In this document: positions 6,290-12,318 of the stretch, in pieces | Numbering within the stretch: the stretch's first letter is position 1 | How the letters are laid out: every line of letters starts with the position of its first letter | Source: Nitrososphaerota archaeon | GTDB taxonomy: Archaea > Thermoproteota > Nitrososphaeria > Nitrososphaerales > UBA183 | Assembly: GCA_027886925.1 (NCBI GenBank) | Contig: JAPCJN010000057.1 | Location: 1-12,318, forward strand | Length of the DNA stretch: 12,318 nt | Direction: 5' to 3' | Position numbers and translations under genes: made by a program | Notes under the pieces: model-generated | Told to the model about the DNA's origin: nothing | The model's input: the letters and a program-made list of their open reading frames with translations, nothing else | The model's database searches: none

Positions 6290-6916
6290 TTAGAGCCTTT
6301 CCTGCGCCCCAGCCCGTTTTACTACCCTGACCACTTGAAAGGCTTCAGCCTTCTTGCCGTGAAGCGAGCCTTGAAACGCACGGTATTCTGCAAGTCCATG
6401 GACCGCTTTGCCTTCAAGATAAGTCCTGGCCTTTTGTGTAACGTGGCACGCCAGCGCCTCGAGTTTCACGTCAATTCCATCAGTGACGTCGACATACATG
6501 CTAGGGCTGAACGTGTTGATCACACTGGGGGCTTCATATTCGTAGACCTGGTCGACCCCCCGGGCAGCAGAGATCGTAGCCAGGCTGGCGTATCGGTGGT
6601 CCTGGTGACGGTCTACTGAGGATAGAGTGTACACGATGTTGGCCCTTGGATTGTTTATCACGTCCTCTATGAACTGAATCGTGCTGTGGTCGTCACGCAC
6701 GTTTCCATCTTTGAAGCCTCCAAAATGAACTTCTGCGCCTATCAATTCTGCTGCGGCCCGAGCTTCTGCTTCGCGTGTGACCGGATCGCCACCCAGCTCG
6801 CCGCTGGTGAGAATCACTTCGTGTATCGAGTCGCCCTGGCGCATGTGTCTGTAGAGAGTTCCGAAGCAGCCGAACTCAATGTCGTCGGGGTGCGCGCCTA
6901 CCGCAACTACCTTCAT
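6290..6916 (-). CDS. LmbE/PIG-L family zinc-dependent N-deacetylase
   Basis: A 208-residue protein with the family signature AHPDDIE at 8-14 (zinc ligands H9 and D12, general base D11) and the second motif DRHQDHR (102-108), where H107 is the usual third zinc ligand. Members remove acetyl groups from N-acetylglucosamine-type substrates, such as GlcNAc-phosphatidylinositol, GlcNAc-inositol in thiol synthesis, chitobiose and antibiotic precursors. Length is near the family norm of about 200-260, and no membrane segment is seen. ATG 6916 is chosen because a TATA-like element lies 25 bases upstream, and MKVVAVGAHPDD is the usual N-terminus. Next to glycosyltransferase genes it probably acts on an amino-sugar intermediate of the surface glycan, but a role in small-molecule metabolism cannot be excluded. 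Confidence 0.92.
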   Translation of the reverse strand: MKVVAVGAHPDDIEFGCFGTLYRHMRQGDSIHEVILTSGELGGDPVTREAEARAAAELIGAEVHFGGFKDGNVRDDHSTIQFIEDVINNPRANIVYTLSSVDRHQDHRYASLATISAARGVDQVYEYEAPSVINTFSPSMYVDVTDGIDVKLEALACHVTQKARTYLEGKAVHGLAEYRAFQGSLHGKKAEAFQVVRVVKRAGAQERL

Positions 6917-6936
6917 GACAGGTGGCCTAGACTGAA

Positions 6937-6946
6937 TTTATTTAAT
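6937..6946. promoter_or_regulatory. TATA-like element serving the deacetylase, possibly bidirectional
   Basis: TTTATTTAA on the plus strand reads TTAAATAAA on the minus strand. The centre (about 6941-6942) lies 25 bases from ATG 6916 on the minus strand, with GCGAATTG as a BRE-like stretch, so the deacetylase mRNA would be leaderless. It also lies about 24-25 bases from ATG 6966 on the plus strand. Confidence 0.5.
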
Positions 6947-6965
6947 CAATTCGCCTCTTCAAGTA

Positions 6966-7109
6966 ATGCAGCATGACGTCTCGAAGACTTTTATCAGCCC
7001 GTGCCCCTCAGAGAAGGGAGTTGAATACCAGTCGCCGTTCAGCTCCCTAGAAGATACTAGCTCTGAGAAGTCGAGCCGACAAGAGATATCAAGCCGTCAC
7101 AGGTGGTAG
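6966..7109 (+). CDS. Possible 47-residue small ORF upstream of the first GT2
   Basis: ATG 6966 opens a 47-codon frame ending at TAG 7107-7109, 16 bases before the GT2 start. It begins MQHDVSKTFISPCPSEKG and is serine-rich and polar, with no recognisable domain or membrane segment. The shared TATA-like element about 24 bases upstream would give a leaderless message. It may equally be chance, as short open frames of this length are common at this GC content. Low confidence. Confidence 0.22.
   Translation: MQHDVSKTFISPCPSEKGVEYQSPFSSLEDTSSEKSSRQEISSRHRW
6987..6995 (+). promoter_or_regulatory. TATA-like element upstream of the glycosyltransferase cluster
   Basis: ACTTTTATC has a good archaeal TATA core and would start transcription near 7017-7020, giving a leader of about 105 bases before the GT2 ATG at 7126. 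The 209-base gap between the deacetylase and GT2 otherwise shows only a weaker AGATATC element around 7084-7090. Which one is used is not clear. Confidence 0.35.
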
Positions 7110-7125
7110 TATCTGCCTGTTCCAT

Positions 7126-8031
7126 ATGCAGTCAGAGACATCCAAACCCCTCGTTTCGGTCATAGTTCCTACCAGGAACCGGACCGATTGTCTCAAAAGA
7201 TGCCTCGATTCCGTTTACAAGAGCGACTATCCTGCACTCGAAGTGGTCGTAGTCGACGATGCCTCAGGCGTGCCCGTCGAATCCGCGTTCTCGGGACTCT
7301 TCCCAGAGGCCCGGTTCATCAGAAACAAAGAGAGGATGCTCCTTTCATGCTCTCGAAACGCAGGCGCTGCCTGGTCCAAGGGAAAGTACCTCTTCTTCCT
7401 AGATGACGACAACATAATCGCTCCAGACACGATTCGATTGCTGGTGGGGACGCTTGAAAAGTCGGAACGCTGTGCAGTTGCGTCTCCAATCGTCTACTAC
7501 CTGACTCGCCCCACAACTGTCTGGACGTCCTACATCTCCAGGAGCAAGTTTCCCGGATTCTACAAGCTTCACACCGACATCCCGCTCGATGAAACGTCGA
7601 CCTTTTCCTTTCACAACTCTTTCATGGTGAAGAGGCAGGTCTTCGAGAAACTGAATGGCTTCGATTGCGACAACCTTCCAATCAGGTTCAGCGAGGTCGA
7701 CTTTGCTCACCGGCTCAATGCGGGAGGATACTTCGCAATTACCAATCCGCAGGCAAAAGACTGGCACGACCTCGGCTGGTCCCTAGTGCATATCGACAGC
7801 ACAAGGGCCTACTACACCGAGAGGAACAGAATAATCGTGCTGAAGAGGTACTTCAAACGAAGCGACCTCGCTTTCTATTCAATCTGCGTGCTTCCATTCG
7901 TCGGGGCATACTATTTGGTCCATCATCCATTGAGCACCTCTGACGGGAGATTCAAGACCGCGTCGAGCTTTCTGCGGGGAACGCTTGACGGTATCAGGTT
8001 CAAAGTGACTGCGCCAGCTGAAAGACTTTAA
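7126..8031 (+). CDS. GT2-family glycosyltransferase
   Basis: A 301-residue GT-A fold enzyme that transfers a sugar from a nucleotide-activated donor. The N-terminal SVIVPTRNRTDCLKRCLDSV (11-30) and VVVDDAS (41-47) form the nucleotide-binding start. The metal-binding acidic motif is FLDDDN (91-96), and the probable catalytic region FSEVDFAHRL (188-197) is followed by KDWHDLGWS (211-219). This order is seen in rhamnosyltransferase-like and other family 2 enzymes that extend surface glycans. A moderately hydrophobic C-terminal segment around 255-272 (FYSICVLPFVGAYYLV) may attach it to the membrane. The first good start is ATG 7126; no Shine-Dalgarno sequence is near it. First of a run of four glycan genes on this strand. 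Donor and acceptor cannot be read from sequence. Confidence 0.9.
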   Translation: MQSETSKPLVSVIVPTRNRTDCLKRCLDSVYKSDYPALEVVVVDDASGVPVESAFSGLFPEARFIRNKERMLLSCSRNAGAAWSKGKYLFFLDDDNIIAPDTIRLLVGTLEKSERCAVASPIVYYLTRPTTVWTSYISRSKFPGFYKLHTDIPLDETSTFSFHNSFMVKRQVFEKLNGFDCDNLPIRFSEVDFAHRLNAGGYFAITNPQAKDWHDLGWSLVHIDSTRAYYTERNRIIVLKRYFKRSDLAFYSICVLPFVGAYYLVHHPLSTSDGRFKTASSFLRGTLDGIRFKVTAPAERL

Positions 8032-8079
8032 GCGAAGCACGTTCACCAGTCGAGAAGTAGGGCCTGGTGCGATCGAGCC

Positions 8080-8958
8080 ATCAAAGTCGCCTGCATTCCT
8101 GCGTTCAATGAGGAAAAGACCATCGGGAAGGTTGTGGTTCGCGCCCAAAAGTACGTTGACGAGGTCCTCGTCTGCGATGACGGTTCCGATGACATGACCG
8201 CCGACATAGCGGAGAAGCTTGGGGCGAAGGTCATTCGTCATGAACAGAACATGGGAAAGGGCGAGGCGTTCCGATCACTCTTCTCGGCCTGCAGAGACAT
8301 GGGCGCAGAGGTAATGATAACGCTGGACGGGGACGACCAACACGACCCAGCCGACATACCAAAGCTGCTCGATCCGCTCACAAAGGGCCATGCGGACATT
8401 GTGATCGGGGCGAGATTTCACGACAGCAACAAAGGCATCCCAAGCTACAGGAGGGCAGGGAATCGGCTCCTGAACGCTGTGACCATGGACGGAATCTCAG
8501 ACACGCAGTCCGGCTTCAGGGCATATGACAAGAAGGCCATCCAAGCATTGCGCCCCTCGGAGTCCGGTATGGGCGTCGACTCTGAAATACTCATGGATGC
8601 GTCGAGGCAAGGGCTCAGGATCATCGAAGTCCCCGTCTCGGTCAGATACGGCACGGGCGAGACTTCGACTCATAACCCGGTCTACCATACCATAGACGTC
8701 CTAACAAGCGCGATAAAACTCACTTCAATCAGGCATCCGATGACCTTCTATGGCATACCTGGAATTGTAATAACACTGGTCGGAATCTATTTTGTAGCAC
8801 ACGCGTATTTCTTGTTCTTGACTCAGCAGGCGATATCCAACATCGTTTTGACCTACGCTCTAATGGGCTTCTCAATTAGCATTTTTGGACTATTTACCTT
8901 CTTCACCGGGATTATCTTGTTTACGCTCTCGACAGTCCTGCGAAAAGGGGCCAATTAG
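8080..8958 (+). CDS. GT2 glycosyltransferase, dolichyl-phosphate-type, start codon unclear
   Basis: A DPM1/AglD-like GT2 that would load a sugar onto, or extend a sugar on, a polyprenyl (dolichyl) phosphate on the cytosolic side of the membrane. Motifs: IKVACIPAFNEEKTIGKVV, VLVCDDGSDD, the metal site TLDGDDQHDP, DTQSGFRAY and GVDSEIL, then two C-terminal membrane segments (about 8752-8820 and 8850-8935). The first ordinary start codon in frame is GTG 8134, but the conserved nucleotide-binding IPAFNEE motif lies upstream at 8095-8115, so that start would remove it. Between the in-frame TAA of the previous gene (8029) and 8134 there is no ATG, GTG or TTG in frame. The given start (ATC 8080) marks where homology-like sequence begins, not a proven codon. 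GTG 8067 would fit if there were a one-base indel between 8070 and 8082. Family confident; 5' end uncertain. Confidence 0.85.
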   Translation: MKVACIPAFNEEKTIGKVVVRAQKYVDEVLVCDDGSDDMTADIAEKLGAKVIRHEQNMGKGEAFRSLFSACRDMGAEVMITLDGDDQHDPADIPKLLDPLTKGHADIVIGARFHDSNKGIPSYRRAGNRLLNAVTMDGISDTQSGFRAYDKKAIQALRPSESGMGVDSEILMDASRQGLRIIEVPVSVRYGTGETSTHNPVYHTIDVLTSAIKLTSIRHPMTFYGIPGIVITLVGIYFVAHAYFLFLTQQAISNIVLTYALMGFSISIFGLFTFFTGIILFTLSTVLRKGAN

Positions 8959-8989
8959 CCTCATACGGGACCGTTTGGGGCTCTCCGAG

Positions 8990-8998
8990 AATAAATAC
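8990..8998 (+). promoter_or_regulatory. TATA box of the flippase gene (leaderless)
   Basis: AATAAATAC is centred about 26 bases upstream of TTG 9021, so transcription would start at or near the TTG. The 62-base gap after the GT2 stop thus holds an internal promoter, and flippase and GT-C can be transcribed apart from the glycosyltransferases. Confidence 0.5.
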
Positions 8999-9020
8999 AA
9001 AGATAAGGGAAGGCAATCGT

Positions 9021-10598
9021 TTGTCCTCAATCAGCGTCGCACAGGCGTCCGCAAGAGGGACTCTGATTCTCTTCGTGGGCAACCTCCTGTCGACGGGAAT
9101 TGTGACGGTTGCGACCATCTTCGTCGCTCGTTTGCTTGGACCTGACGGCTATGGACTCTACACGCTCGCGTTTCTCGTGCCGACAATCCTGCAGCTATTC
9201 GTTGGCTTCGGCGTCAGTTCGGCTGTGACGAGATACGTGGCATACTTCCTTTCGACAGGTGACGTGGCGAGGGCGGCAAGCATGACGCGAACTGCAGTGA
9301 TTTTCTCTCTGCTTTTTGGCCTAGCACTATCTGCGGTTAATTTCGTCGTCGCTCCATACTTTGTAGTCGCGTTCATGCATAGGCCAGAGCTTGTCCAATA
9401 CGAACAGGTTTCGTCTCTTTTCATCCTCGGAGTCGCAATATCTCAGTGCTCCACTTCAGCTCTGTTAGGATGGGGTTCGATGGTGCAGGTAGGATTATTC
9501 ACCGTGTTCCAATCTGTCCTGAAAATTGTGTTCGGAGTGGGATTGATACTCGCGGGCTTTGGCGTCTATGGGGCTGTAATCGGGCATGTGGCTTCATACA
9601 TGGTGCAGGGATGCGTGGTTAGTCTCGCAATATACTTTGCACGTGTGAGGCCTTGGCCGCGACAGTCTAGTCATTTTGTAGAAGATGTTAAGACGATGTT
9701 GAAGTACGGTCTGCCTCTCTTCGCAGGCACCGTCGCCTCGGGGCTCGCCACCCAATATGCCACTGTGATTCTAGCCACAGTCGTGGCTAATACCGTAATA
9801 GGGTACTATCAGGCCGCGCTCAACGTCAACGTCCCAATAGGAGTAATCTCGGGAGCGGTCGCGAGCGTGCTCTTCAGGTCGTTTGCCGAACTTCACGGTC
9901 TCGAGGAGGACATTTCATTGGCGTTCGCATACGCGGTCAAGTACGTCTCCTTGATCTCGACCCCGATTGTCTTCTTTCTTCTAGCGACCGCCGCTCCTCT
10001 ATTCGATTTGTTCTACGGGCCGGCGTATTCACCGGGAATCTTGCTGTTGAAACTTGTGGCCATCTCCAATTTACCCGTCGCCATCGGATTAACCGTCCTG
10101 CCTTCTTTCTTCAACGGCATCGGCAAGAGCAGGTTTACAATGCTGATTTCAATTATTAGCGCGCTCTCTCTCGTGCTGGGGAGCCTTGTGCTCGTTGTTT
10201 CTCTCGGTCTCGGGGCAGAAGGAATCATATTCGCAATCCTCGTCTCAAACCTCGCAATCGTCGTTCCCGGGCTTCTTCTCGCTGTAAGGTTCCTGGATGT
10301 TCACATCGCAGTGAAACCACTGTTTGGTATCTTCTTGGCGGGTCTCGTTGCCTGGCTGGTTGTCGCGCTATTGCCGCTCGGCGGCCTCTTGAGCGCAGAA
10401 GAATTGCTCATAGAATCGCTCATTTACCTGCTGGTCTACTTGACGTTGGTGCCAGTCTTCTTTGGAATAAACCAAGACGACCTCGTCAGACTCTCCATTG
10501 CAGTTGACACGATGGGGCCGATAAGGACAATATTCGGGGCGTTCCTCGGCTACGAGCGTCGAATTTTGCAACTAATGAGGGGAGGTGGTGTGCATTGA
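9021..10598 (+). CDS. Polysaccharide/oligosaccharide flippase, Wzx/AglR-like (MOP superfamily)
   Basis: A 525-residue polytopic membrane protein with about 12-14 predicted helices. The N-terminus has the flippase family pattern: an amphipathic start, a first helix (LILFVGNLLSTGIVTVATIF), then ARLLGPDGYGLYTLAF (36-51), typical of RfbX/Wzx and archaeal AglR-like proteins, and a GFGVSSAVTRYVA segment (62-74). Its likely role is to turn lipid-linked oligosaccharides from the cytosolic to the outer face. The start is TTG 9021, supported by a TATA-like element 26 bases upstream; no other in-frame start precedes the first helix. It follows the lipid-linked-type GT2 and overlaps the GT-C-like gene by 4 bases (TTGA). 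Length and helix count match the family. The substrate is not predictable. Confidence 0.92.
   Translation: MSSISVAQASARGTLILFVGNLLSTGIVTVATIFVARLLGPDGYGLYTLAFLVPTILQLFVGFGVSSAVTRYVAYFLSTGDVARAASMTRTAVIFSLLFGLALSAVNFVVAPYFVVAFMHRPELVQYEQVSSLFILGVAISQCSTSALLGWGSMVQVGLFTVFQSVLKIVFGVGLILAGFGVYGAVIGHVASYMVQGCVVSLAIYFARVRPWPRQSSHFVEDVKTMLKYGLPLFAGTVASGLATQYATVILATVVANTVIGYYQAALNVNVPIGVISGAVASVLFRSFAELHGLEEDISLAFAYAVKYVSLISTPIVFFLLATAAPLFDLFYGPAYSPGILLLKLVAISNLPVAIGLTVLPSFFNGIGKSRFTMLISIISALSLVLGSLVLVVSLGLGAEGIIFAILVSNLAIVVPGLLLAVRFLDVHIAVKPLFGIFLAGLVAWLVVALLPLGGLLSAEELLIESLIYLLVYLTLVPVFFGINQDDLVRLSIAVDTMGPIRTIFGAFLGYERRILQLMRGGGVH
10581..10587 (+). promoter_or_regulatory. Shine-Dalgarno site of the GT-C-like gene
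   Basis: GGAGGTG lies 7 bases before TTG 10595, inside the end of the flippase gene. It is a near-perfect match to the complement of the 16S rRNA 3' end and decides the TTG start. It is the only strong site of this kind seen, which fits an internal gene of a polycistron, while first genes look leaderless. Confidence 0.75.
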
Positions 10599-12310
10599 GC
10601 GTTCAAGGACAAGAGCCTCGGAGAATGAGCGCTTCTGGTTTGAAGCTTCTCCTCCGTTCTAAACTGCGGACAGTCGATGCGAAGGTCTTGCTACTCTCGT
10701 TATCGCTGTTGGCCGCGCTCTGCGCTTACAGATTCTACAGCTACCTTGTCACCGGTTTTTTTGTGTCGGATGAGTTCGGTTACTACTACAACGCAGCAAA
10801 TGGGACAGTCTACGGGGACCGGTGGTTCTTTGGATGGCTCAATGTATTCCTGTTTGACATTTTCAGAATTAGGACTCCCGATGCTTTCGCATTCTTCTTG
10901 CCCTATTACCTCTTTTTCTGGGGTGGCGCGACCGTCTGCGTCTTCTACCTCTTGCTGAAGTCGCAAGGTTTCGACGAACTTACAGTGGCGCTTTCGGTCG
11001 TTTCCTCTTTCGTCCTAGTTTCATTCATCCTGCTATCCCTGGGGTTTCTTACGGAGTCTGAAGGTCTGTGCATGGCGATGTTGGGCATCTACGGGCTTGT
11101 ACGTTTCTTGAAGAGCTACAAGGAACTCGGACGATTTTTTTGGTTGGTCTTCGCCGCGTTGTTCCTTGGATTCGCGGGTGGAACGAGAGAGCCGTATGTC
11201 GCCCTTGAGCTTGGAGCAATTTTAGTCGTCGTAATTGCGGCCATTAAGCATCCAGTGAAAATCAGGGCGGGTCGTTATGGCGCGACGGGTGTTGCCGCCC
11301 TTTCGATTCTATTTTTCCTAGTCCCGACCGGGCTAATGCTCTACGCTAACACAGCGACGACATCGACGGTGGCTCCGCTTGCGACCGATATTCTGAAAAA
11401 CATACTCTCCAACGCACCTCCTCCTGTCAAAGTCAGTAGTGTCTCCCTAAGCGGAGCGCCTGTCTTGTCGAACACGATGTTGATCTTCATAGGTGGGATT
11501 TTCCTAGGTTGGGGTCCAATCGCCTTTCCTCTCGCCCTAATTGGGCTGATAATCCTGATAAGGACGACTCTTCGGCGAGACCCGAAGGCGCTGGCGCTTC
11601 TAATCCTTGCTTTGTCCGCTCTCGCCTCAGACCTCGTAGTCTCTTTTCTGTTCGGACCCGATCCCACCTACTTCACGTTCACGAACTATTCTACGATCAT
11701 CAGGTTCTCGGGGACTGCCCTTCCTGCGTTCTTCTTGACCGCTCCTTTGTTTCTCGCCATCGTGGCAAGACGGAAGAGGCGCGTCGTTGGACTGCTTGGG
11801 GTTGTGATAGCGTCGCTTCTCATTCTGGTCCCGGTCTACCAGGTCTTGGCTATTTCGAACCTGGGGTACGTCACAGTGAGCCCATTCGGGCTCGACTATA
11901 GGTCTCCCGCGGTGCAGGTCAGGGACTATGTCAACAGCCACGAATCGGAAGCGCCATTTCACATCATTGGGGTCCCCTACGGATGGTATTTCACGCCAGG
12001 AGTTGACGGACTCAAGTCGGTGGACGTCTACTCTCCCTCATCTGGTGGAACGTTGTCCCCCGTGCTGAATTACAGTGCCTTCGTATCGATGCGCTGGACC
12101 CAATTCTACCTCTACTCTTCGAGCAACTTCGTCACCGAGAAGTCCAATAGCCCGTATGTCCTGCAGTTCATCCCTGGCGCGCCCTACGTAGCCACGAACC
12201 AAACCGCGCCATTCACAATAACGAATTCGACAATTGAGATAAGGAATCATGACTTTCTTTTCACGAAAGTAGATCTCACTTGGACGAACGCTCCCCCCTT
12301 GAAAAAGTGA
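10595..12310 (+). CDS. Polytopic membrane protein, GT-C glycosyltransferase-like
   Basis: A 571-residue protein with a short cytosolic N-terminus, a first helix at about 30-53, and a first outer loop carrying the acidic pair D59-E60 (FVSDEFGYY), the position of the catalytic Asp or Glu in many GT-C enzymes such as ArnT/PMT/GT39 types. About ten further hydrophobic segments follow to residue 420, with acidic or basic loop motifs TESEG and GGTREPYVALE. A soluble tail of about 150 residues follows, probably outside the cell, with N-glycosylation sequons NYS, NQT and NST. GT-C enzymes use lipid-phosphate sugars on the outer membrane face. After a flippase this would be the transfer or sugar-decoration step, but it could be a membrane protein of unknown role. 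TTG 10595 is set by the GGAGGTG site and the 4-base overlap (TTGA). The gene is complete, ending 8 bases before the window edge. Confidence 0.8.
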   Translation: MSVQGQEPRRMSASGLKLLLRSKLRTVDAKVLLLSLSLLAALCAYRFYSYLVTGFFVSDEFGYYYNAANGTVYGDRWFFGWLNVFLFDIFRIRTPDAFAFFLPYYLFFWGGATVCVFYLLLKSQGFDELTVALSVVSSFVLVSFILLSLGFLTESEGLCMAMLGIYGLVRFLKSYKELGRFFWLVFAALFLGFAGGTREPYVALELGAILVVVIAAIKHPVKIRAGRYGATGVAALSILFFLVPTGLMLYANTATTSTVAPLATDILKNILSNAPPPVKVSSVSLSGAPVLSNTMLIFIGGIFLGWGPIAFPLALIGLIILIRTTLRRDPKALALLILALSALASDLVVSFLFGPDPTYFTFTNYSTIIRFSGTALPAFFLTAPLFLAIVARRKRRVVGLLGVVIASLLILVPVYQVLAISNLGYVTVSPFGLDYRSPAVQVRDYVNSHESEAPFHIIGVPYGWYFTPGVDGLKSVDVYSPSSGGTLSPVLNYSAFVSMRWTQFYLYSSSNFVTEKSNSPYVLQFIPGAPYVATNQTAPFTITNSTIEIRNHDFLFTKVDLTWTNAPPLKK

Positions 12311-12318
12311 CCTGACCT

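Noticed and set aside
6285..6300. Direct repeat AGAGCCTT/AGAGCCTT at the convergent gene ends as a terminator or attachment site
   Set aside because: Too short, no hairpin or T-tract, and no mobile-element gene nearby.
7021..7050. Nine-codon leader peptide from TTG 7021 after a GGAG
   Set aside because: Very short with a weak TTG start, no codon run or attenuator hairpin follows; likely chance.
9158..9424. Minus-strand open frame inside the flippase gene
   Set aside because: Antisense to strongly hydrophobic coding sequence of a clear family; no start signals of its own.

Overview
The window looks archaeal. Several genes have a TATA-like element 24-27 bases upstream of the start codon (leaderless arrangement). 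TTG and GTG starts are frequent. One gene has an archaeal/bacterial-type ribosome binding site (GGAGGTG). The glycan genes match those of archaeal surface glycosylation: a dolichyl-phosphate-type GT2 with C-terminal membrane helices, a Wzx/AglR-like flippase and a GT-C-like membrane protein. I cannot name the phylum safely; a Thermoproteota or Thermoplasmatota lineage is a guess.

Layout. (1) Positions 1-1091 (+): 3' part of a DegT/DnrJ/EryC1/StrS sugar aminotransferase, cut by the window edge. (2) Positions 4345-1120 (-): a tight four-gene operon, in transcription order an Lrp/AsnC-type regulator, a pentapeptide-repeat protein, an ATP-grasp ligase and an enolase-superfamily enzyme related to dipeptide epimerases. 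(3) Positions 4346-4546: a divergent promoter region with two inverted repeats that share the same 32-bp arm spacing, plus phased A-tracts. (4) Positions 4547-6285 (+): a 441-residue protein that reads as two fused iron-sulfur-flavoprotein-like domains, then a translationally coupled unknown protein of about 140 residues. (5) Positions 6916-6290 (-): a LmbE/PIG-L zinc deacetylase. (6) Positions 7126-12310 (+): two GT2 glycosyltransferases, a flippase and a GT-C-like polytopic membrane protein.

The two ends (aminotransferase; deacetylase, glycosyltransferases, flippase, GT-C) fit synthesis, lipid-linked assembly, export and transfer of a cell-surface glycan. The middle block is different. A ligase of the ATP-grasp fold, an enolase-superfamily epimerase or racemase relative and a divergently transcribed redox flavoprotein, next to an amino-acid-type regulator, suggest an uncharacterised pathway that makes or modifies an amino-acid or dipeptide-like compound, possibly sensed by the Lrp protein. 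That pathway is inference; the domain calls and promoter architecture are seen directly.

The second GT2 has no usual start codon upstream of its conserved N-terminal motif, so it has an unusual initiation site, a frameshift or an assembly error. No tRNA, rRNA, CRISPR array, insertion sequence or convincing terminator was seen. No stretch longer than 300 bases lacks a gene.
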